Below are positions 58,595 through 64,000 of a DNA stretch of 64,000 bases, piece by piece (positions within the stretch are counted from its first letter, which is position 1; each line of letters opens with the position of its first letter). A program made the position numbers and the translations under genes. The notes under the pieces were generated by a model. The model ran no database searches. It saw only the letters and a list, made by a program, of their open reading frames with translations, and was not told the DNA's origin. Source of the stretch: Streptomyces sp. B1I3 (GTDB lineage Bacteria; Actinomycetota; Actinomycetes; Streptomycetales; Streptomycetaceae); NCBI RefSeq assembly GCF_030816615.1, contig NZ_JAUSYD010000001.1, forward strand, positions 4,672,501 to 4,736,500, in the 5' to 3' direction.

Positions 58595-60253
58595 TCAGTG
58601 GCGGGCCTTCGTGCCCCCCGAAGCGCTGCCCGGCCGGCGCCGCGTGCCGCCGGCCGGTGAGCCGCCCCGGGCGGAAGACCCGCCCTCGCCGCCCCGGCCC
58701 AGCTTCTTCGCCAGCTTCATGACGTGCGGCAGGTCCAGGGAGGCGTCGTCCTGACGCCCGGCCCCGCCGGCCCCCAGCCAGCCGGCCAGCTTGCCGCCCC
58801 GGCCGACCGCACGCAGGCGTGCCTCGGCCGCGTCACGCACCGGGTCGGTCGCGACGACCAGGAGTTCGTCCCCGCGCCGTAGCACCGTGGACGGCGCGGG
58901 CACGAAGCTCTTGCCTTCCCGTACGACGAGGGTGACGGCTGCCCCGGCCGGCAGCCGCAGTTCGGCGACCTCCACGCCGTGCATCTTCGACTTCCCGGGG
59001 ACCGCGACGGACAGCAGATGCCCGCGCAGCCGCTCCAGGGGCGCCGATTCGATGCCCAGGTCCGCGGTTTCGGAGGGGTCGTCGGCGATCTTCAGGGCCT
59101 TGGCGAGCCAGGGCAGGGTGGGCCCCTGGATCAGCGTGTAGACGATGACGAGCACGAAGACGATGTTGAAGACCCGGGTGCTGCCCTCGATCCCGGACAC
59201 CATCGGGATGGTCGCCAGGATGATGGGTACGGCGCCACGCAGTCCCGCCCAGGACATCAGGGCCTTCTCGCGCCCCGGCAGCCGGAACGGCACCAGGCTG
59301 ATGAAGACCGACAGCGGCCGTGCGACGGCGGTGAGGACCAGCCCCACGACCACGGCGGGCCAGAAGTCGTCGATCAGGTCGTGCGGGGTGACCAGCAGGC
59401 CGAGCAGGACGAACATGCCGATCTGCGCCAGCCAGCCGAGCCCGTCCGCGAAGCCCCGGGTGGCCGGCCAGTGCGGCAGCTTGGAGTTGCCGAGGACCAT
59501 CGCGGCCAGGTAGACGGCCAGGAACCCGCTGCCGTGGGCCATGGCGCCGGCCGCGTACGCCGACACCGCGATGGCCATGACGGCGATCGGGTAGAGCCCG
59601 GACGCGGGCAGTGCCACATGGCGCAGGCCGAAGGAGCCGAGCCAGCCCACGGCGAGGCCGATGGCCGCGCCGATGGCCAGCTCCAGGGCTATCTCGCCCA
59701 CCAGGACGTACCAGTGCTCCACGGGGCCGACCGTGGAGAACGCGACGACGAGGATGACCACGGGGGCGTCGTTGAAGCCCGACTCGGCCTCCAGCACGCC
59801 CGTGATGCGGGAGGGGAGGGGGACCTTGCGCAACACGGAGAAGACCGCAGCCGCGTCGGTGGACGAGACGACGGCGCCGATGATCAGGGCCTGCCGCCAT
59901 TCCAGGCCGACGAGGTAGTGTGCCGCGCCCGCGGTGACACCCACGCTGATGCCCACGCCGACGGTCGACAGCATGGCCGCCGCCGGGAGGGCGGGCCTGA
60001 CTTCTTTCCACTTCGTGCCCAGACCGCCCTCGGCGAGGATGACGACAAGGGCGGCGTAGCCGATCACCTGGGTCAACTCGGCGTTGTCGAACTTGACGTC
60101 GAAGAAGCCGTCCTGGCCCATGGCGATGCCGATGCCGAGGTACAGGAGCAGGCTGGGGAGTCCGCTGCGGGACGAGATGCGTACGGCCGCCACGGCGACC
60201 AGCAGGACGAGTGAGCAGACGAGCAGAAGTTCGTTGAGCGCGTGGACAGTCAG
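58595..60253 (-). CDS. Potassium/proton antiporter (CPA1, NhaP2-type with RCK_C domain)
   Basis: 552 residues if it starts at the CTG at 60253. That codon sits 7-8 bp behind GGAAGG and restores the first helix (LTVHALNELLLVCSLVLLV). The first in-frame GTG (60191-60193) would cut helix 1 in half. About 12 helices follow, with STDAAAVFSVL and GFNDAPVVI for ion binding. The cytoplasmic end has a TrkA-C/RCK_C domain (MHGVEVAELRLPAGAAVTLV, LRRGDELLVVATDPVRDAAE) and a Gly/Arg/Ser-rich tail. It exchanges K+ for H+. Confidence 0.86.
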   Translation of the reverse strand: MTVHALNELLLVCSLVLLVAVAAVRISSRSGLPSLLLYLGIGIAMGQDGFFDVKFDNAELTQVIGYAALVVILAEGGLGTKWKEVRPALPAAAMLSTVGVGISVGVTAGAAHYLVGLEWRQALIIGAVVSSTDAAAVFSVLRKVPLPSRITGVLEAESGFNDAPVVILVVAFSTVGPVEHWYVLVGEIALELAIGAAIGLAVGWLGSFGLRHVALPASGLYPIAVMAIAVSAYAAGAMAHGSGFLAVYLAAMVLGNSKLPHWPATRGFADGLGWLAQIGMFVLLGLLVTPHDLIDDFWPAVVVGLVLTAVARPLSVFISLVPFRLPGREKALMSWAGLRGAVPIILATIPMVSGIEGSTRVFNIVFVLVIVYTLIQGPTLPWLAKALKIADDPSETADLGIESAPLERLRGHLLSVAVPGKSKMHGVEVAELRLPAGAAVTLVVREGKSFVPAPSTVLRRGDELLVVATDPVRDAAEARLRAVGRGGKLAGWLGAGGAGRQDDASLDLPHVMKLAKKLGRGGEGGSSARGGSPAGGTRRRPGSASGGTKARH

Positions 60254-60468
60254 GGTCCGTTCCTTCCCTGCGTACGCCTTCCGGATCGGCCTCCGGCGGC
60301 CAGTACTTCGTTACCTTACCTAATCTTTAACGTTTTCTTGACGCTTCGAGTGTTCGTGCGAGCAGTACGCAAATGGAGGCATCTCCGTACCGCGTCCGAG
60401 TGGCTTCGGCAGGGCGCCTATGGTTGCTCCTGCACTCCCAGGACCACCCTGCCCCTCGAAGGACAGCG

Positions 60469-63219
60469 ATGCCCGCCAATACAACCGCCCCTTCCGGTTC
60501 TTCCGATGCGAAGAAGTCCGGCAGGAAGAAGGGGCGACGCGCCCGCCTGCTCGTGATCGTCCTGGTGCTGGCGCTCGTCGCGGGTATCGGTTACGGCGCC
60601 TTCTGGTCCGTTTCCACGGTCCGGGCCTCATATCCGCAGACCACCGGTTCGATCGAGCTCAAGGGCCTCACCGGCAACGTCGACGTCAAACGCGACGACT
60701 ACGGGATCCCGCAGATCTACGCGGACTCCGACAGCGACCTCTTCCGGGCCCAGGGCTTCGTCCAGGCCCAGGACCGGTTCTGGGAGATGGACGTCCGCCG
60801 TCACATGACGTCGGGCCGGCTCTCCGAGATGTTCGGCTCCGGCCAGGTCGAGACCGATGCCTTCCTGCGGACGCTGGGCTGGCGTCAGGTCGCGCAGAAG
60901 GAGTACGACGAGGTCCTGGACGAGGACACCAAGAAGAACCTGCGGGCTTACGCGGACGGAGTGAACGCGTACCTGGAGGGCAAGGACGGCCAGGACATCT
61001 CCGTGGAGTACGCGGCACTCGGCCTGACCAACGACTACAAGCCCACCGAGTGGACCCCGGTCGACTCGGTCGCCTGGCTCAAGGCGATGGCCTGGGACCT
61101 GCGCGGCAACATGCAGGACGAGATCGACCGCTCGCTGATGACCAGCAGGCTCGGCGAGAAGCAGATCGAGGACCTCTACCCGGCCTATCCGTACAAGAAG
61201 AACAAGCCGATCGTCGAGCAGGGCGCGGTCGACCCCGTCACGGGGAAGTTCGACCAGGACGCCGAGCCGTCGGACGGCATCGGCTCGAGCACCGTCCAGG
61301 ACGCCACCGACGGCCTGAACACCCAGCTCTCCGCCCTCTCCGACACCCTCGACGAGATCCCCGCGCTGCTGGGCCCCAACGGGAGCGGCATCGGATCGAA
61401 CTCCTGGGTCGTCTCCGGCGACTACACGACGACCGGCAAGCCCCTGCTGGCCAACGACCCGCACCTGGCGCCGATGCTGCCCTCGCTCTGGTACCAGATG
61501 GGGCTGCACTGCCGTCAGCTCTCGGACACCTGCCGGTACGACACGGCGGGTTACACGTTCTCCGGGATGCCCGGTGTGATCATCGGTCACAACCAGGACA
61601 TCGCGTGGGGCTTCACCAACCTCGGCGCCGACGTCACCGACCTCTTCCTGGAGAAGGTCTCGGGCGACGGCTACCAGTACGACGGCAGGACCGAGCCCTT
61701 CGTCACCCGCGAGGAGACCATCAAGGTCGCGGGCGGCAAGAGCCGGAAGATCACCGTCCGCGAGACCAACAACGGTCCGCTGGTCTCCGACCGCAGCAAC
61801 GAGCTGGAGAAGGTGGGCAAGAAGGCCCCCGTCACCAACTCGGCCCCCGACCGGGGGGACGGCTACGCGGTCGCGCTGAAGTGGACCGCGCTGGAACCCG
61901 GAAAGTCGATGGACGCGGTCTTCGAGATGAACCGCGCCAAGGACTTCACGACCTTCCGGGCGGCGGCCGAGCACTTCGAGGTGCCCTCGCAGAACCTCAT
62001 CTACGCGGACACCGACGGCCACATCGGCTACCAGGCCCCGGGCAAGATCCCGGTCCGCGTCAAGGGCGACGGCACCCTGCCGAGCCCCGGCTGGACCTCG
62101 GACTACGGCTGGAAGAAGGACCCGGTCCCCTTCGACGAGCTGCCGTACGAGTACGACCCGGAGCGCGGCTACATCGTCACCGCCAACCAGGCCGTGATCG
62201 ACGAGAAGGACTACGGCCCCCTGCTGACCAAGGACTGGGGCTACGGCGCCCGCAGTCAGCGGATCAACGACCTCATCGAGTCGAAGATCAAGGGCGGCGG
62301 GAAGATCTCGACCGACGACATGCAGCAGCTGCAGATGGACAACCACAGCACCATCGCCGCCGAGCTGGTGCCCGAGCTGCTGAAGATCGGCGTCTCCGAC
62401 AAGAGCGTCCGTGAGGCGCAGAAGCTGCTCGAGGGCTGGGACTACACCCAGGAGCCCGACTCGGCCGCGGCCGCGTACTTCAACGGCGTCTGGCGCAACA
62501 TCCTCAAGCTCGCCTTCGGCAACAAGCTCCCCAAGGAGATGCGCGCCAAGGGCGACTGCCTGTACGTCCAGCCCGCCCTCGGCACCGGGCCGGTGGACGA
62601 GCGGAACAGGCTCGTACGGGAGTGCGGTCAGCGCGACCCCGACGCGGCGCAGCCGGACGGCGGCGACCGCTGGTACGAGGTCGTCGACGGCATCCTCGAC
62701 GACACGGACAACGAGTGGTGGAAGGTCCCGGCCAAGGGGCGCGAAAAGGCGATCGACAGCCGTGACGAACTCTTCGCCCGTGCGATGGAGGACGCCCGCT
62801 GGGAACTCACCGCCGAGCTCGGCAAGGACATCAGCACCTGGAGCTGGGGCCGGCTGCACCAGCTGACCCTGCGCAACCAGACACTCGGCACCGAGGGCCC
62901 GGGTCTCCTGCAGCGCGCACTCAACCGCGGCCCCTGGCACCTCGGCGGCGGCGAGGCCGCGGTCGATGCGACCGGATGGAACGCGGCGGGCGGCTACGAC
63001 GTCATCTGGGTCCCGTCGATGCGGATGGTCGTCAACGTGGGGGACTGGGACAAGTCCCGCTGGATCAACCTCACCGGCGCTTCCGGGCACGCCTTCAGCG
63101 CGCACTACACGGATCAGACCGACAAGTGGGTCGACGGTGAGCTCCTCGACTGGTCCTTCGGGACCAACGCGGTCGGCCAGTCCACGGTCGACACGCTGAC
63201 GCTCAAGAAACCGTCCTGA
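60469..63219 (+). CDS. Penicillin acylase-family Ntn hydrolase
   Basis: 916 residues from the ATG at 60469. A basic head and one hydrophobic segment (LLVIVLVLALVAGIGYGAFW, about 27-46) act as signal anchor. The alpha part contains GIPQIYADSDSDLFRAQGFVQAQDRFWEMD (split). The self-cleavage site GSNSW places the Ntn nucleophile at Ser310, beginning the beta chain, with the later NNGPLVS and the NHS/D region (MDNHSTI). Homologues hydrolyse amides such as acyl-homoserine lactones, penicillins or cyclic lipopeptides. Substrate unknown. AT-rich promoter-like DNA (60310-60340) precedes it. Confidence 0.9.
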   Translation: MPANTTAPSGSSDAKKSGRKKGRRARLLVIVLVLALVAGIGYGAFWSVSTVRASYPQTTGSIELKGLTGNVDVKRDDYGIPQIYADSDSDLFRAQGFVQAQDRFWEMDVRRHMTSGRLSEMFGSGQVETDAFLRTLGWRQVAQKEYDEVLDEDTKKNLRAYADGVNAYLEGKDGQDISVEYAALGLTNDYKPTEWTPVDSVAWLKAMAWDLRGNMQDEIDRSLMTSRLGEKQIEDLYPAYPYKKNKPIVEQGAVDPVTGKFDQDAEPSDGIGSSTVQDATDGLNTQLSALSDTLDEIPALLGPNGSGIGSNSWVVSGDYTTTGKPLLANDPHLAPMLPSLWYQMGLHCRQLSDTCRYDTAGYTFSGMPGVIIGHNQDIAWGFTNLGADVTDLFLEKVSGDGYQYDGRTEPFVTREETIKVAGGKSRKITVRETNNGPLVSDRSNELEKVGKKAPVTNSAPDRGDGYAVALKWTALEPGKSMDAVFEMNRAKDFTTFRAAAEHFEVPSQNLIYADTDGHIGYQAPGKIPVRVKGDGTLPSPGWTSDYGWKKDPVPFDELPYEYDPERGYIVTANQAVIDEKDYGPLLTKDWGYGARSQRINDLIESKIKGGGKISTDDMQQLQMDNHSTIAAELVPELLKIGVSDKSVREAQKLLEGWDYTQEPDSAAAAYFNGVWRNILKLAFGNKLPKEMRAKGDCLYVQPALGTGPVDERNRLVRECGQRDPDAAQPDGGDRWYEVVDGILDDTDNEWWKVPAKGREKAIDSRDELFARAMEDARWELTAELGKDISTWSWGRLHQLTLRNQTLGTEGPGLLQRALNRGPWHLGGGEAAVDATGWNAAGGYDVIWVPSMRMVVNVGDWDKSRWINLTGASGHAFSAHYTDQTDKWVDGELLDWSFGTNAVGQSTVDTLTLKKPS

Positions 63220-63243
63220 CGCCCGGCAGGCCGGGGTCCGCCG

Positions 63244-63825
63244 TCAGCGCGTGAAGCGCAGCGCCCGCACCGGCGTGATCACGGCGTCCACGGGGTGGTC
63301 GTGCGGTTCCTCCGGGACCTGCGCGACCACCTCGTCGTCGTACAGCAGGACGGCCAGGGCGGGACGGGCCCCGGCCGCCGACAGCCGGGCCAGCACCCTG
63401 TCGTAGCTGCCCCCGCCGCGGCCGAGCCGCATGCCGCGCCGGTCCACGGCGAGTCCGGGCAGCAGGACCACGTCCGCGTCGAGGACCGCGTCAGGACCGA
63501 GGCGGTCGCCGTCCGGCTCCAGCAGGCCCCGCCCGGCGGGCACGAGGTGACCGGCACCCCGGTACGCCGCCCAGTCCAGGTCGTTGTCCGCCAGGAGCAC
63601 CGGCAGCAGCACCCGCACACCCCGGGCGCGCAGGAGGTCCAGGAGCGCGTGCGTGCCCGGCTCGCGCCCTACGGAGACGTACGCCGCCACCGTCCGGGCG
63701 CCAATGAGCTCGGGGAGGGCGGCGGCGCAGGAGGCGAGGAGCTCGGCGGCGTCCGTCACGTCCTGGGAGGTCAGGAGACGGCGGGCGGCCAGCAGTTCGC
63801 GCCGTAGGAGGGTCTTTCGGGACAT
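63244..63825 (-). CDS. 5-formyltetrahydrofolate cyclo-ligase
   Basis: 193 residues from the ATG at 63825; the frame is open to an ATG at 63897, but the DNA between is AT-rich and promoter-like, and the shorter form fits the family length. RKTLLRRELLAARR at the N terminus, then VAAYVSVGREPGT, and VVLLPGLAVDRRGMRLGRGG and GSYDRVLARL with the conserved glycine-rich ATP loop. It converts 5-formyl-THF to 5,10-methenyl-THF with ATP, salvaging folate. It is divergent from galU. Confidence 0.88.
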   Translation of the reverse strand: MSRKTLLRRELLAARRLLTSQDVTDAAELLASCAAALPELIGARTVAAYVSVGREPGTHALLDLLRARGVRVLLPVLLADNDLDWAAYRGAGHLVPAGRGLLEPDGDRLGPDAVLDADVVLLPGLAVDRRGMRLGRGGGSYDRVLARLSAAGARPALAVLLYDDEVVAQVPEEPHDHPVDAVITPVRALRFTR

Positions 63826-63931
63826 GTCGTCGTTCAACAGGTGCTCACGTACCTCGCGTATGGGTTCATATGAGGGCGAAGTTAACCGGACGCTCATCTT
63901 CCGCCCATGTCCAGCGGTTAGAGTTCAGCGC

Positions 63932-64000
63932 ATGACTCAGTCGCGCCCCAGGATCAGCAAAGCTGTCATCCCAGCTGCAGGTCTTGGCACCCGGTTCCTG
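63932..64000 (+). CDS. galU: UTP--glucose-1-phosphate uridylyltransferase, N-terminal part only
   Basis: Only 23 residues lie in the window: MTQSRPRISKAVIPAAGLGT then RFL. KAVIPAAGLGTRFLP is the nucleotide-binding start of bacterial GalU proteins. The ATG at 63932 has weak ribosome signals. GalU makes UDP-glucose for polysaccharide and osmolyte synthesis. The gene runs off the right edge. Confidence 0.9.
   Translation, partial: MTQSRPRISKAVIPAAGLGTRFL

Noticed and set aside
60810..63105. Biosynthetic cluster or quorum-quenching island around the penicillin acylase-like gene
   Set aside because: No neighbouring biosynthetic or signalling gene supports it; flanking genes are housekeeping.

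Overview
The window is chromosomal DNA of a Streptomyces or very close relative. The evidence is the very high G+C, frequent GTG starts and ATGA-coupled genes, a hrdD-type sigma factor, a WhiJ/DUF397-type regulator pair, a GPP34 protein, a DUF6227 protein and F420 biosynthesis. Gene order at the right end (phosphinothricin acetyltransferase-like gene, hrdD, then on to 5-formyl-THF cyclo-ligase and galU) matches what I recall of the S. coelicolor core chromosome. No lookup was possible.

Layout. 1-5048: a fatty-acid locus (MaoC hydratase, long FabG4-type reductase, divergent FadA2-type thiolase, acyl-CoA ligase), with a triple TTACTC/GAGTAA operator between the divergent genes. 5229-17879: amino-acid permease, F420-type oxidoreductase, a PbpA-like transpeptidase, a membrane protein, a HAD hydrolase, fbiC, a MerR regulator with a divergent Old Yellow Enzyme gene, an AhpD-like protein and an ADP-ribosylglycohydrolase. 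18018-28592: SSS symporter, DUF397/XRE pair, GPP34 protein, a D-Ala-D-Ala carboxypeptidase with a very long acidic cytoplasmic tail, a large GT-C-like membrane protein and a zinc-ribbon membrane protein. 28660-30425: ATP-grasp and phosphotransferase genes.

30498-32932 is the most unusual part: a relic of an integrated element, about 2.35 kb, at a tRNA-Arg(CCU) gene. A perfect 58-bp direct repeat covers the 3' part of the tRNA. The C-terminal end of a tyrosine recombinase lies beside the intact tRNA. The cargo is a protein of six nearly identical 47-residue repeats, probably a beta-propeller, plus an unknown small protein. The cargo DNA is less G+C-rich than its surroundings.

33237-45372: ECF sigma factor with its CU044_5270-type partner, a second acyl-CoA ligase, a secreted M6 metalloprotease, TetR and MFS exporter, MarR and LigB-type dioxygenase, phosphinothricin acetyltransferase-like gene and hrdD (preceded by a perfect sigma-R promoter), and a WYL regulator. 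45434-54841: MFS exporter, DUF6227 protein, P1 peptidase, and a tightly coupled five-gene redox operon (membrane cytochrome-like subunit, molybdopterin oxidoreductase, four-cluster ferredoxin, Rieske protein, small membrane protein). 54863-64000: RcpC/CpaB-like protein, MTAP-type phosphorylase, FmdB zinc ribbon, MFS transporter, K+/H+ antiporter (probable CTG start), penicillin acylase-family Ntn hydrolase, 5-formyl-THF cyclo-ligase and the start of galU.

Most genes look like core Streptomyces housekeeping or regulation. Strong inverted repeats close many transcription units, and several genes appear to be leaderless.
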